DNA from: Nocardioides alpinus
GTDB taxonomy: Bacteria > Actinomycetota > Actinomycetes > Propionibacteriales > Nocardioidaceae
Reading direction: 5' to 3'
Assembly (NCBI RefSeq): GCF_900112035.1
Contig: NZ_FOKC01000017.1
Location: 1-64,000 of the forward strand
DNA: 64,000 bases
Shown: positions 1-8,395 of the stretch, one piece after another
Numbering within the stretch: the stretch's first letter is position 1
Layout of the letters: every line of letters begins with the position of its first letter
Notes under the pieces: model-generated
Seen by the model: only the letters and a program-made list of their open reading frames with translations
Databases searched by the model: none
What the model was told of the DNA's origin: nothing
Made by a program: the position numbers and the translations under genes

Positions 1-2
1 CC

Positions 3-227
3 GAGCCGCCCGAGCCGACCGAGCCGCCCGAGCCGCCCGAGCCGCCCGAGCCGACCGAGCCGACTCGCATCAGCCGAGACCTCGTGCGGACTCTGCGCGA
101 GATACATCAAGCAGTCGCCCAACTCACACTCATGCGTGAGCATGCCGTCCCCACGGATGCGGAAGAAGCCGAGGAACCGACGCACGCGAATCTCATTGAG
201 GCCGAGGTTGTGGCGATCTATTGGTGA
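3..227 (+). CDS. C-terminal part of a hypothetical protein with Glu-Pro-Pro repeats
   Basis: An open frame enters from the left edge and ends at TGA 225-227, giving the last 74 residues of a protein whose start lies outside the window. The first 20 residues are a run of EPP/EPT triplets encoded by a near-perfect tandem repeat (about 1-63). A short charged helical segment and an acidic end (EEAEEP) follow. Such Pro-Glu linkers usually join a folded domain to a C-terminal helix; nothing here indicates function. No domain is recognised. Confidence 0.5.
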   Translation, partial: EPPEPTEPPEPPEPPEPTEPTRISRDLVRTLREIHQAVAQLTLMREHAVPTDAEEAEEPTHANLIEAEVVAIYW

Positions 228-463
228 CTTCGCCCGGCCCCACCTCGACCTCTGCTTCGTAAAGGTGTCTTAGCCGTCCGTCGGTCCGAGGTGTTCGTCG
301 AAGCGATTTCCTGCCGAAACCTCCGGCCCTGCATGACACATTGAGCCGATCCGGGAAGCGCGTCGTTTCGCCGCGAGCGGACCAGCGACCTCTGTGCGGG
401 CGTCCTCGGTGACCGAGTCAGATCCGATTTCGCCGTCGGACTCAGGTGATACAGACTTGCTGA

Positions 464-1174
464 ATGAGTTCTCCTTCAAGCTCCGCCCCGCGGCCGAGAG
501 ACCTCTTTACCGAGTTCCCCGCCACGGCGCATGAGAGCCTCATCGTGAGGTACCCGGATCGCGATGACGGACGTTTGGCCTATTGCTTCGCCGACGCAGC
601 GGAGCGGCTCGGGGACTCGTACCGGGGGTCGGCACCTGACGACGCACTTCTGTTGCCGTTCCTCTATCTGTACCGCCACGCGATCGAGCTCGACCTGAAG
701 TACTGCATCAAGTTCGCGGCTCGACTGCGTCGACGCGAAGGGCACACCGACCGCGAACTGATGCCTTCAGTTGTTGAGGCTCGGCTTCACAAGAAGCACG
801 GACATCGCATCATGGCGCTGCTCGACGAACTCGATCGGCATATGGACGCACTCGGTCTTGAAAAATCGCCTCCTGCCGTACGGCAGATGCTCACCTTGCT
901 CGCCAACACAGACCCCCGCGGCGAGTCGTTCCGCTACCCAGGTTCTCTTCCGCAGGCGCAGGACCACATCGACTTCGAAAGACTTCGCGCGGGGCTCAAG
1001 GATGCCTACAACGTGTCGAGCGCTGCAGCAGACGTGCTCTACACAGTCGAGGAGTACCAGCAGGACGCGGCGGAGGAGGCCCGTTACGTCGCGGCGGAGT
1101 ACGCATACGACGGCGCCGAAGAGGCGCGGGAGATCGCGGCCGAGTTGCGCCGCGAATTCGAGCAGTACTACTGA
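464..1174 (+). CDS. Hypothetical HEPN-like helical protein
   Basis: A 236-residue protein with no signal peptide or membrane segment. Residues about 64-130 contain the pattern LYLYRHAIELDLKY, then a helix rich in Arg, then HGHRIMALLDELDRH. This resembles the helical core of small HEPN-type proteins, in which an 'RHAIEL-LK' helix is followed by an H-x-L-xx-LL helix. The C-terminal 50 residues are an acidic helix with repeated A-A-E-E-A and Y-A-A-E-Y motifs, probably a coiled coil. The classical R-x4-H ribonuclease motif of toxin HEPNs is not clear, so nuclease activity is not claimed. It lies alone on the plus strand at the left of the defence island. The HEPN assignment is an inference from pattern only. 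Confidence 0.6.
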   Translation: MSSPSSSAPRPRDLFTEFPATAHESLIVRYPDRDDGRLAYCFADAAERLGDSYRGSAPDDALLLPFLYLYRHAIELDLKYCIKFAARLRRREGHTDRELMPSVVEARLHKKHGHRIMALLDELDRHMDALGLEKSPPAVRQMLTLLANTDPRGESFRYPGSLPQAQDHIDFERLRAGLKDAYNVSSAAADVLYTVEEYQQDAAEEARYVAAEYAYDGAEEAREIAAELRREFEQYY

Positions 1175-1458
1175 TCGAAAAAACCCCAGACAACGAGTCG
1201 CCCGTAGACGGAGGCGTCTGGGAAACCCAGTCGAATGTGGTTGGTCGACCTTCCCGCGACATCAACGAGACCGCCGCACCGTTGTCAATCCGCCGCGAGT
1301 CGAACACCACGGAGTGGTGAGATCGCTGGTCGGTGCAGGCGAGCTTCTCCAGTCAATTGCGCGGAGGCTGGCGCCACTACGGGGTCACCTTGGTTGTTGC
1401 TACTCCGACGCGCGTGAGCCATCATCCGGAGTCAGCCTGATGACGAGGAGCGGAAGTA

Positions 1459-2271
1459 GTGCTAGCGAGTTTGCTACCTGGATTGCGCGACGTCCGGACC
1501 CCTATCGCCGTGGGGTACCTCTGGCTCGTCCTCTGCTGGATCTGGTTTTCTGACGAGCTCCCCGCCGCACGTCCAAGTGGCGATGGACTGGTGGCGCGAG
1601 TCTTTGAGCTATCCGCGCTGGTGGGCAGCGCGGCGACCATTGGAGCGATTTCGTTTGTGGCCTACCTGCTCGGAGCGCTACTGACCTTGTCATTTGAAGG
1701 AGCGGTCGCGCAGAGAGTCATGCCTTCTTTTGCCGTATCTCGGGGCGTGCGCATCACGGGATACCAATACCGAGAGCTTGTAGATCGACTTGAAAGCGAG
1801 CTCGAGGAGCGACTCGGCTCTCTCGATGGCCCGATTGCACGGAGGTACGGTCTGCAACGTGGACTCTCCGCAGGTACAGAGGATGACCTGCGTGCCCGCC
1901 TACTCGTTGCAAACCAAGAGCTATATGGGGAGTACGACCGGTTAGCCGCCGAGTCAACCTTTCGATTGAATGTATGCCCCGCGCTCCTCGCCGGCGCCAT
2001 CACGGCCGGTATCGAACTGTGGTGGGGGTGGCTTGCGATCGGGGTCGCCGGGGTCGCCCTCCTAGTGGCGCAAGGCGTCAACCGCTATGCCCTTTCGATG
2101 ACCGTATTGAGGCGCGCCGTGCTTAACGGAGCGGTCGAGCACCCCTACCAAGCTGCGATGCGCTCGCTGGAGGAACAGGAGATGGCCGATCAGACTCGCG
2201 CTCTGGAGCAGGAACGCATTGCGGCGGAAAGGCGAGAGCGAGAGCGCAAGGGCGGGCGAATCATCAACTAG
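1459..2271 (+). CDS. Hypothetical four-helix membrane protein with charged C-terminal tail
   Basis: A 270-residue protein starting at GTG 1459, preceded by a GAGGAG ribosome site 9 bases upstream. Hydrophobic segments lie near residues 15-35 and 48-75. A soluble 95-residue part rich in Glu, Arg and Leu follows (YRELVDRLESELEERLG), then a second hydrophobic pair near 170-210, and an amphipathic charged tail (EEQEMADQTRALEQERIAAERR). This is a four-TM protein with a cytosolic coiled-coil insert. No family is recognised. It stands alone between a HEPN-like gene and the nuclease operon on the other strand. The 284 bases upstream hold no supported gene. Confidence 0.6.
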   Translation: MLASLLPGLRDVRTPIAVGYLWLVLCWIWFSDELPAARPSGDGLVARVFELSALVGSAATIGAISFVAYLLGALLTLSFEGAVAQRVMPSFAVSRGVRITGYQYRELVDRLESELEERLGSLDGPIARRYGLQRGLSAGTEDDLRARLLVANQELYGEYDRLAAESTFRLNVCPALLAGAITAGIELWWGWLAIGVAGVALLVAQGVNRYALSMTVLRRAVLNGAVEHPYQAAMRSLEEQEMADQTRALEQERIAAERRERERKGGRIIN

Positions 2272-2417
2272 GGCCGCTCGATGCCAGCAGCCGCGCAGCG
2301 GAATCGGCATAAACGCGCCAAGCGGACCGCCTGTGGACTCCGTCGGCACATTGCAAGCGCGTCATTCCGCCGCGAATCTGTTACCCGGACGGGCAGCATC
2401 ATTTTGGAGGGCGCTCG

Positions 2418-2621
2418 CTACTGCGTGAGTCGTTCGATGAGGATGCGATCGAGACGGACGCGCTCTGCCAGAGCCTCCACTACCGCCATTGCGTCCTCCC
2501 AGTCGCTGTCGCGCGGCGTTCGCTCGCCGGTTTCAATCTGTTGAAGTACCCCGCCGTCAGCGGCCACACGAGTCAGCATGCTGCGGGCGGTGGCAGCCGC
2601 CTCCTGAAGGTCGTTCACCAC
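2418..2621 (-). CDS. Small helical protein coupled to the nuclease gene
   Basis: A 67-residue, mostly helical protein. Its ATG (2619-2621) overlaps the last codons of the preceding nuclease gene, whose stop is at 2615-2617, so the two are probably translationally coupled. The sequence is Ala/Glu/Arg-rich with no Cys, no transmembrane segment and no recognised domain. Position and size would fit a small accessory or immunity-type partner of the nuclease, but that is inference from gene order only. Confidence 0.5.
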   Translation of the reverse strand: MVNDLQEAAATARSMLTRVAADGGVLQQIETGERTPRDSDWEDAMAVVEALAERVRLDRILIERLTQ

Positions 2622-3544
2622 AGGTACCTCTCGACGAACGCGGCGCGGGTGTCCGGCTGGTGAAGAACGTCGGCCTCGATCAGCTCTTCTACGGTGACCG
2701 CCTGGAAGGTCGACTGGTCGTTCAGCACTGTTGTGTAGGTATCGGCCAGCGCCGCGAAAGAGGTGTTGCCGGCGGGATAAGCCAAGACGTAGCGGCCGTC
2801 GGCGAACTCCCCGGACGGATGCTGCAGGAGCGCCAACAGGAGGAGGTGATCTCGCCAGATCTGCTGGAGAGCGGTGCCCACGATGCGCGACTCCCAGTCG
2901 GGCTTGAAGACGTTGCGTTCGGCGATGGCCCGCTCGGTGATCTCGCGATAGCGGGGCATCCGGGTGGTCGCGTCGGGTGCCTTCTCCTTGACCGCGTGCT
3001 CGTGGTACTTGGTCTCGACTCCCACTACCGTCTGGCCGCCGATGGCCGGGTCCCCGAAGAACAGGGCCACGTCGAACGCTGTTCGGTCACCGGTGTAGGA
3101 CGGGTCGGTACGGCCGGGGGACCACTCGAACTCAATGCGGTCGCCGTGCGCGGTCGTGCCGAAAAGGGCGGCCCCTATGGCTGTGAGGCGGCCGGGGTCG
3201 CCGTCAACCTCACCGAAGAGGTTGAAGCACATCGGCATGGACGACAGCAGGTTGTTGCGCAGACGCGTTTCGTCGAAGGTTTGCCACTTCTGCTTGGTGA
3301 GCGCTCGACGGCGAACGGCTTCCTTGATGCCGTCGCTGAGGAAGTTCCCATAGCCGCGGCCGACCTCATCCGCAAGTGTCGAGCCGTTGGGCTGGCCCTT
3401 CGGCTGCTCGCCCGCTTCGAACTGCTGATTAACGCGCCAGGTCGCTTGCTGTCGGCGCGCTGCCTGCTTGAACGCAGTCATGGCGGGATCGCCCGACACG
3501 CGGTCCCACTCCGGTCTCAACAGGCCGAGGTCATTCTCCGTCAT
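2615..3544 (-). CDS. PGN_0703-like putative restriction endonuclease (PD-(D/E)xK fold)
   Basis: A 309-residue protein. Near residue 95 it has L-R-N-N-L-L-S-S-M-P-M-C-F-N-L-F-G, a stretch characteristic of the PGN_0703 family of putative restriction endonucleases. The likely catalytic core follows about 50-70 residues later: FDVALFF, then VVGVETKYHEH, giving the D...E-x-K pattern (Asp of FDVALF, Glu and Lys of VETKY) of PD-(D/E)xK nucleases. Family members are single-chain nucleases without an obvious cognate methylase, found in defence islands. Here the gene is the first of a two-gene unit with a 67-residue protein overlapping its 3' end. No DNA-binding domain or methylase accompanies it, so its target and self-protection are unknown. 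Confidence 0.75.
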   Translation of the reverse strand: MTENDLGLLRPEWDRVSGDPAMTAFKQAARRQQATWRVNQQFEAGEQPKGQPNGSTLADEVGRGYGNFLSDGIKEAVRRRALTKQKWQTFDETRLRNNLLSSMPMCFNLFGEVDGDPGRLTAIGAALFGTTAHGDRIEFEWSPGRTDPSYTGDRTAFDVALFFGDPAIGGQTVVGVETKYHEHAVKEKAPDATTRMPRYREITERAIAERNVFKPDWESRIVGTALQQIWRDHLLLLALLQHPSGEFADGRYVLAYPAGNTSFAALADTYTTVLNDQSTFQAVTVEELIEADVLHQPDTRAAFVERYLW

Positions 3545-3574
3545 GACGGCGAGAGTAGATCAGCCTCGGAGTCT

Positions 3575-4123
3575 TCAAGGGTGTTTCGCAGTGTCGGAGT
3601 TTGCCCCCGCAACCAGGGGACCGGTGCGACCATCCGCTGTCTGTCGTCGTGTCCGGGACGATGGTCCGTCAAAGGACTCGCCGAGCTCGGCCCTCATCTG
3701 CTCGCGCAACCGTGCGTAGATGTCCTCCAGTTCAGCATGGTCGCCGGCACTGCCGGCTTCACGCCAACGCTCCACGAGTCCCCTAACCTCTTCGCTTCCG
3801 AATGCCTCGAGGCCCGCACGAGCCTTGATACTCATCCGTACGCGTTCCCCCTTGGGAAAGGTCTCCTCGAGCTTGTCGAGTTTGTCTTGGCGCCCTTTTT
3901 GCGCGTAGCGCCGCCGGTGCGACTCAAGCTCGCCGTTTTCGAGAGCAGCCAGGTAGGCATCACGCTTCTCCTTCAGGATGCGTGCATGGTCCTGAACGTG
4001 CTGGTTCAACCGCACGACCCGCTCGGCATGCGCCCGGCCCTGCGCCCCGCTCCACCATGTGAAGAAGATGCCGCCGAGGCCGACCACGGCAGTGCCGGTC
4101 GGCGCAATCCAGTCCCAAGCCAT
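3575..4123 (-). CDS. Membrane-anchored coiled-coil protein, function unknown
   Basis: Read from the internal ATG at 4121-4123, this is a 182-residue protein beginning MAWDWIAPTG. It has one hydrophobic segment (residues about 6-24: TAVVGLGGIFFTWW), then a long charged helix (residues about 35-75, many Arg, Glu, Lys) and a polar Thr/Arg-rich tail. The frame stays open to an upstream ATG at 4201 (208 residues), but the extra 26 residues are Arg-rich and sit before the membrane segment, so the shorter form is preferred. Single-pass, coiled-coil membrane proteins of this kind are common beside nuclease genes in accessory regions. No family is recognised. Confidence 0.5.
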   Translation of the reverse strand: MAWDWIAPTGTAVVGLGGIFFTWWSGAQGRAHAERVVRLNQHVQDHARILKEKRDAYLAALENGELESHRRRYAQKGRQDKLDKLEETFPKGERVRMSIKARAGLEAFGSEEVRGLVERWREAGSAGDHAELEDIYARLREQMRAELGESFDGPSSRTRRQTADGRTGPLVAGANSDTAKHP

Positions 4124-4349
4124 CCGCACATCTTGCACAGTGCGGCGATGAATGTCAGCGACTCCCGGGAAGCGGCGGCGTCGCTCAGACAAGTGGGTCA
4201 TTCACCCGACTGCGAGCCAAAGACAGGTCGAGGTACGCAAGGCGACAGCAGAAGCTGCAATCGCCTGCCGCCCCCCCGTGCGTGCAGCTAAAGTTCTTTA
4301 CGCAATCCTGCGAGGACACGCACTGTGTAGATGAACCTGGGGGCGATGA

Positions 4350-4904
4350 ATGCATCGGAGCACAGTCATCGTTTCGCTCGCAATCTGCTCGCTCCTTGCG
4401 GGATGCGCGGCTCAAGAGGCTGGGGACGCCGCCGCGCCCGCGGAGGCGACGACGACTGTGACAGCAACAGTCACAACCACGGTCACAGCAGAGGCGGGCA
4501 GCACGCCGAGTCCCCAAGCGACGCCCTCTCCCGCCGTTCCGGAGGAGGCTGCCGGAGTGTCCCTGCGCGGCACGCTGCAACTATTCGTAAATCGCAATCC
4601 GAACTACCCTGACAACTGCGCAGGATTCCCGGAAGAGGGTTACGGCGACATCCATGTCGGTCAGCAAGTAGTTGTTTCGGGGCAAACAGGGCAAGTCCTG
4701 GCTCTCGGTCAACTCACCAAGTGCGAGTTCTCTCCTTTGGAGGGACCTGACCAATCGCGTGGACTCCTCTTTAATTTCGTCGTCAAGGACGTCCCGGAGT
4801 CGCCCTTCGTGAAGATTGACATCGGAACGGGACAGCGTGGCGGCCCAACGTATTCCTGGAGTCAGCTTGAACAGGCTGGCTGGAAAGTCGATCTCACCCT
4901 CTAG
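4350..4904 (+). CDS. Secreted lipoprotein of unknown function
   Basis: A 184-residue protein with a typical lipoprotein signal: MHRSTVIVSLAIC followed by the lipobox LLAGC, placing the lipidated Cys at residue 19. A Thr/Val- and Pro/Ala-rich linker of about 45 residues follows, as is usual for wall-spanning actinobacterial lipoproteins. The globular part (residues about 70-184) has two Cys (DNCAGF and TKCEF) that could form a disulphide, and the segment IHVGQQVVVSGQTGQVLALGQL, suggesting a small beta-barrel. A G-rich ribosome site (GGGGGCG) precedes the ATG. The substrate or ligand is unknown. Confidence 0.65.
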   Translation: MHRSTVIVSLAICSLLAGCAAQEAGDAAAPAEATTTVTATVTTTVTAEAGSTPSPQATPSPAVPEEAAGVSLRGTLQLFVNRNPNYPDNCAGFPEEGYGDIHVGQQVVVSGQTGQVLALGQLTKCEFSPLEGPDQSRGLLFNFVVKDVPESPFVKIDIGTGQRGGPTYSWSQLEQAGWKVDLTL

Positions 4905-5379
4905 TTGCTCGGGGTTGCTGACCAAGCGCGCGGCACAACCAACGAGTGCGTCGTGGTGACGGCGATGCATCGCCGTCGGAACCCACACGGGCGGTGCGGC
5001 TGCGCGCTCCTGCGTCATACCGCCGCGATCGGACGCTTGCTCCACGGTGGTCCGATGGCTAGCGCTGACTCGAGGCATCGGGGGGTGCCGCCTGCCCTTG
5101 CAACTCACGGTCCTGCTGATTCAGCATGACCGGCGCGACCTGCGGTTTTGGTGATTTGGACCTACTGCCACGCGCTCAGGTTGATTCCGCTCAGAACGCG
5201 GGGTCCGATCAAGTCGTCGGTCACGCACTCATTGTGCGTGTGGAGAGCACCACTTCTCGCCCGTCCTGTGCGCCCGTCCTCTGCGCCCGTCCCCGGACGG
5301 GCGGAGGAGCGCTGAGGGCATTCGCGCAGCTCCGCGCGGTCCCCGCCATGAGCAGAGGTTTCTAGTCCAGGCCGACCTT
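4905..5379. other. Gene-free stretch at the start of a decayed region
   Basis: 475 bases after the lipoprotein gene. Frames on both strands are short, start at poor sites and show no domain or conserved motif. It leads directly into a degraded HNH endonuclease gene, so it may hold older remnants that can no longer be recognised. Confidence 0.4.
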
Positions 5380-5760
5380 GAACCCGCGTCAACACGCCAG
5401 GTCAGGGCTTCACGCTCAGGTCGTAGCTTGCCGCGCTCGGCGATCGAGATCGTGTGCCCCGACACGTTCGCGTTCATGGGACTCGACCCCGTCGCCGAAC
5501 TCCGACTTGAGGCGAGGGCTCACACGCAATCGGAAAGTGGTCGTCGACGCAGAGGTATCTATCGTCGAACAGCTCGTACGTCACTGCGTAGCAGCATGCC
5601 GTTGTCGACTCGGCGGATGCCGCCATCCTCGACGGGCCTGATGTGGGCGGCCTCCAGGAACCGGCTTGATTCTTGACTCGGTGATGGTGCAGTGGCGCTC
5701 GAGGGCGCCGATGACGGGGCTTCCATGCCTGACTGGCCCCGCGGAGTGGTCAATCAAGAG
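5380..5760 (-). pseudogene. Decayed HNH restriction endonuclease
   Basis: Pieces of one HNH endonuclease can be read in order on the minus strand but in different frames. First comes a piece with ERHCTITESRIKP (about 5662-5700), then LEAAHIRPVEDGGIRRVDNGM followed by LLRSDV (about 5590-5665). This is the HNH core of the family that usually reads C-A-(I/V)-T...LEAAHI.P...GG..R.DNGL-LLRSD-H-LFD. After a further frame change FRLRVSPRLKSEFGDGVE (about 5487-5540) appears, then ISIAERGKLRPEREALTWRVD in yet another frame down to about 5382. At least three frameshifts separate the pieces, and the expected H-x-LFD after LLRSD is broken by a stop. The gene cannot make a functional protein. Confidence 0.75.
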
Positions 5761-6329
5761 GTACCGACAAGCCCTGCGACGTCGAGCTGAAGGTAGGCGG
5801 GCCAGAGGCGCGACCGCGCGCCCGGGATGTCGGACCATCCTGTATCCGTCACACCGTCGACCCGGTGCCTGCTCGCACTCAAGCACTGCATCCGCAGCAT
5901 GTTTGCTGATCCAAGAGTCGCGGGTCTCCATCCATCTTGAAGGTGTCGCAGAACTTCCGCCCGTCCTCAACCCATTTCGACATACACCTCTTGCAGATCG
6001 AGGTGGGTTCTGTCCGCCTGCGGCCTGAACAGCTGGCCGCTTGGCCGACGTGGAACAACTTCTGCACCTGCGTATCAAGGAGGTGCGTCTGCGACCGTCT
6101 CGACGCGTGCGATGTCGGAGGGCAGGGCTACAGCTACCTGCTCCAGGGCGTGGTCCATGGACACCTGTTGCGAGCTTCCGCTGAACCCGGCACGCGACAG
6201 CCGGCGGGCTGGGCTGCGACGTGACGCTCGACGTGGTCCCAGGAGTCGGGCACTCCCACCGCGCCCTCCTGTCGTACGTCACAGGTTTGATGGCGCGGCT
6301 GGATCACGCGATTCCGCGCACGTCGTCGA
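5761..6329. other. Decayed stretch without an intact gene
   Basis: 569 bases between the HNH remnant and the TetR remnant. The upstream part of the HNH gene may extend into it: YLLIDHSAGPVRHGSP (about 5700-5770, minus) looks like the pre-core region of that family. A minus-strand frame at 5879-6067 has a Cys-rich piece (CKRCMSKWVEDGRKFCD) that looks like a genuine protein fragment but could not be assigned. No intact gene is supported. Confidence 0.4.
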
Positions 6330-6713
6330 CTAAGCCAGACGGTTTGCCCCCGACTCGGCGCGGCTGTGCAGCGCGAGCGGCGGCACCACGAGCGGCAGCA
6401 CCACGAGCGTGTCCACGATGACGTCGATGCGCTCTCGAGGCAGGTCGCCGCGGATGGCCAGCTCGTGGCGTCCGAGGTCGAAGGGGAGGGCCATCACGGC
6501 GGCCGGGATGTCGTTGCTCCCCAGCTCGCCGCGGGCGCGGGCGTTGTCGATCGCTGGCTCGACCAGGTGTGCGCCCCACTGGGAGATGAGTTCACTGGTC
6601 GAGGCGGCCGAGCGCTCGTCGAGCTCGGCGAGGAGCCCGAGCATGGTGGCGCGCCCGGCGCCAAAGTTCTCGCGCATCGCGTGCATCAGGGTCTTGACTT
6701 CCTCCGCGAGTCA
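6330..6713 (-). pseudogene. C-terminal fragment of a TetR-family regulator
   Basis: About 125 residues, beginning AEEVKTL just after an in-frame TGA, match the ligand-binding part of TetR/AcrR repressors: GRATMLGLLAELDERSA, then SNDIPAAVMALPFDLGRHEL, then ELAIRGDLPRERIDVIVDTL. In intact relatives this half follows an N-terminal helix-turn-helix of about 60 residues. Here no HTH can be found upstream in any frame; the sequence there instead reads as a fragment of an unrelated ABC ATPase on the other strand. The regulator is therefore truncated at its N-terminus and cannot bind DNA. Confidence 0.65.
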
Positions 6714-6799
6714 CCGTGGTCTGGTGTTGTCACTACTTCCGTGCCTGACGTCATCACGGCGGTCAGGACGATCTCGGCTCTGGTCGACCAGCGGCGGTG

Positions 6800-6862
6800 G
6801 AGCACGGGCTTGCTCGGCCACGACATCGGCGAGGCGATCTTCCTCGCCGACCGCGTCGCGAT
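6800..6862 (+). pseudogene. Fragment of an ABC transporter ATPase (H-loop region)
   Basis: A short plus-strand frame reads LLGHDIGEAIFLADRVAI. This corresponds to the H-loop region of nitrate/sulfonate/taurine-type ABC ATPases (usual form: VTHDIDEAIFLADRVAV). Neither Walker A, the signature motif nor Walker B is present nearby, so only some 20 codons survive. The fragment ends against the 3' end of the DUF2510 gene on the other strand. A chance match is possible given the length. Confidence 0.5.
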
Positions 6863-7803
6863 CAGAGCCCGCTTAGCAACTTGGCCTTGGCGCTCGCGAA
6901 CTCCTCGTCAGACAAGATCCCTTCCCGGTGGAGGGTGGCGAGTTCGCGGAGGCGGTCCGCCAGACTCGGAGGGGCGACCTGAGCAGCGACTTCCACTCCG
7001 GGCTGGACTGCTGGCTGAAGCTCCGCTGCAGCAGCCTCCACAGTCAGAGAGCTGTCGGTGCCGAGCACCGCATTTCCCGCGGCTACGAGCGCCAGTCCGA
7101 CGTCGACGTGGCCCTTCTTGGCGGTCTTGAGGCCCATGCTGTTGGGGACTTGGTTGGAGAGCGTGTAGATCTGACGGTCCGTAGCGATCGTCAGGTACGA
7201 GGTGCGAGACCCTTGGCTTGCGACATGCGCGATCCCGGCGGCAGCCAATCCCGGTGCACTCGCCTTCATTAGGTGTTTCGTGCCCTTGAGGAGACCCGCT
7301 ACGGCCGGACCGATGACACTCTCGAGACCAGGGCCGTCTTGTGAGGTCTGACCCGAATCGGGAGAGGTAAACGTGATCGACCGCAACTTCTCGTATGGAG
7401 TTTTCGCCGTGATTCCACCGCCGTTCAAGTTCGCGGCCATCTGCGAACGCACATTCGCGGCGCTTGGGCGCTCGGGCTGCTCCCCGAACGCAACGCGGGC
7501 GTAGCCACCTTCGTAGATCTCGACGGTGGACAGCCCAAAATTTCCGCTGGTGACAAGCGCGCCCGCAGCGGCTACGTCTTCGGCCCATCTTCGCTCTTGG
7601 GCCTCCTTTGCTTCCTTCTTCTCGGCTGACCGATCGGCGGAAGCCTTCCTTAGCCTGGCGAATGCGCCGTCTTTCTTGGCTGCCTCTGGGATCACGACAC
7701 CCGCGCCCTGATCCTGGGGTTCCTCTGTCCAGGCTGTTCCGTCCCAGTATCGCGTCGTGCCCTGTTGGTCCGGGTACCACCCCGCGGGGGTCTGCTGGCT
7801 CAT
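6862..7803 (-). CDS. DUF2510 and SHOCT domain protein
   Basis: Read from ATG 7801-7803 (MSQQTPAGWYPD) this is a 313-residue protein. Residues about 6-30 are a DUF2510 module (AGWYPDQ...RYWDGTAWT), common at the N-terminus of actinobacterial membrane-associated proteins. The last 30 residues are a SHOCT module (LRELATLHREGILSDEEFASAKAKLL). The central 200 residues include a segment like a PH-type beta domain (EIYEGGYARVAF...EKLRSITFTSPD) and a Gly/Ala-rich stretch. SHOCT is usually an oligomerisation or scaffolding element; no enzymatic motif is present. An upstream ATG at 7848 would add 15 residues with no homology to DUF2510 starts, so the later ATG is chosen. Confidence 0.75.
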   Translation of the reverse strand: MSQQTPAGWYPDQQGTTRYWDGTAWTEEPQDQGAGVVIPEAAKKDGAFARLRKASADRSAEKKEAKEAQERRWAEDVAAAGALVTSGNFGLSTVEIYEGGYARVAFGEQPERPSAANVRSQMAANLNGGGITAKTPYEKLRSITFTSPDSGQTSQDGPGLESVIGPAVAGLLKGTKHLMKASAPGLAAAGIAHVASQGSRTSYLTIATDRQIYTLSNQVPNSMGLKTAKKGHVDVGLALVAAGNAVLGTDSSLTVEAAAAELQPAVQPGVEVAAQVAPPSLADRLRELATLHREGILSDEEFASAKAKLLSGL

Positions 7804-8395
7804 GGCGGCATTCTGGCACCACGAGTCGACTGAGCCGAGGAAGTCCATGGATTTGGTGGCCAGCCCTATGACCGAGATCTACGGCATTTGCTGGCCGGTC
7901 AAGCAGTCATGGCAATTGCCACTGGCGTTGACGGCCGCAGCGATCTGCGCCGGCACCATCGGTCATGGGCTGGATGGACGGCCACTGGGACCTCCGCCCT
8001 GCTGCTTCGACTTCGAAGCTCATGGAAATCCCCGCTCCCCGTCACCGAGGCGTTCAACCCGTTAGCCCGTCCATTCCGTAGGTGGTCAGGCGCCATCGGG
8101 ACCGGGGAAGATCGCGTCGCGGGGCTCCGGCGGGTACGTAGAACCGCACGAAGGGATGGTGTACGTGACGAAAGGCGGAAGTGCGTACCACTTTCGAGAG
8201 GACTGCGGAGCCCTTCGTAGCGGGCAAGCAGAGGCTATTGACAGGGGACTGAGACTCCATCGAGTCCGGCTGGTCGCCGCGTCTAAAGTCATGCACCTCA
8301 GGCATCCATGCTCGCGGTGTACCTCGTAATCGGAGCCTTCAACCCAAGTGCGCGCGGCGACCACGCGACACCTCGCCTTGTGTGAGCGAGTCGAC
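7804..8395. other. Gene-free stretch between DUF2510 gene and defence operon
   Basis: 592 bases. Several overlapping frames of 60-110 codons exist on both strands but none has a ribosome site, a domain or a composition unlike its shadows. No hairpin of terminator type was noticed just after the operon's last gene. Nothing can be supported here. Confidence 0.4.

Noticed and set aside
4581..5108. 175-codon minus-strand frame over the lipoprotein end
   Set aside because: Overlaps the well-supported lipoprotein gene, no ribosome site, no motif.
7888..8220. 110-codon plus-strand frame between the DUF2510 gene and the defence operon
   Set aside because: Several competing frames, no ribosome site, Arg-rich shadow-like composition.
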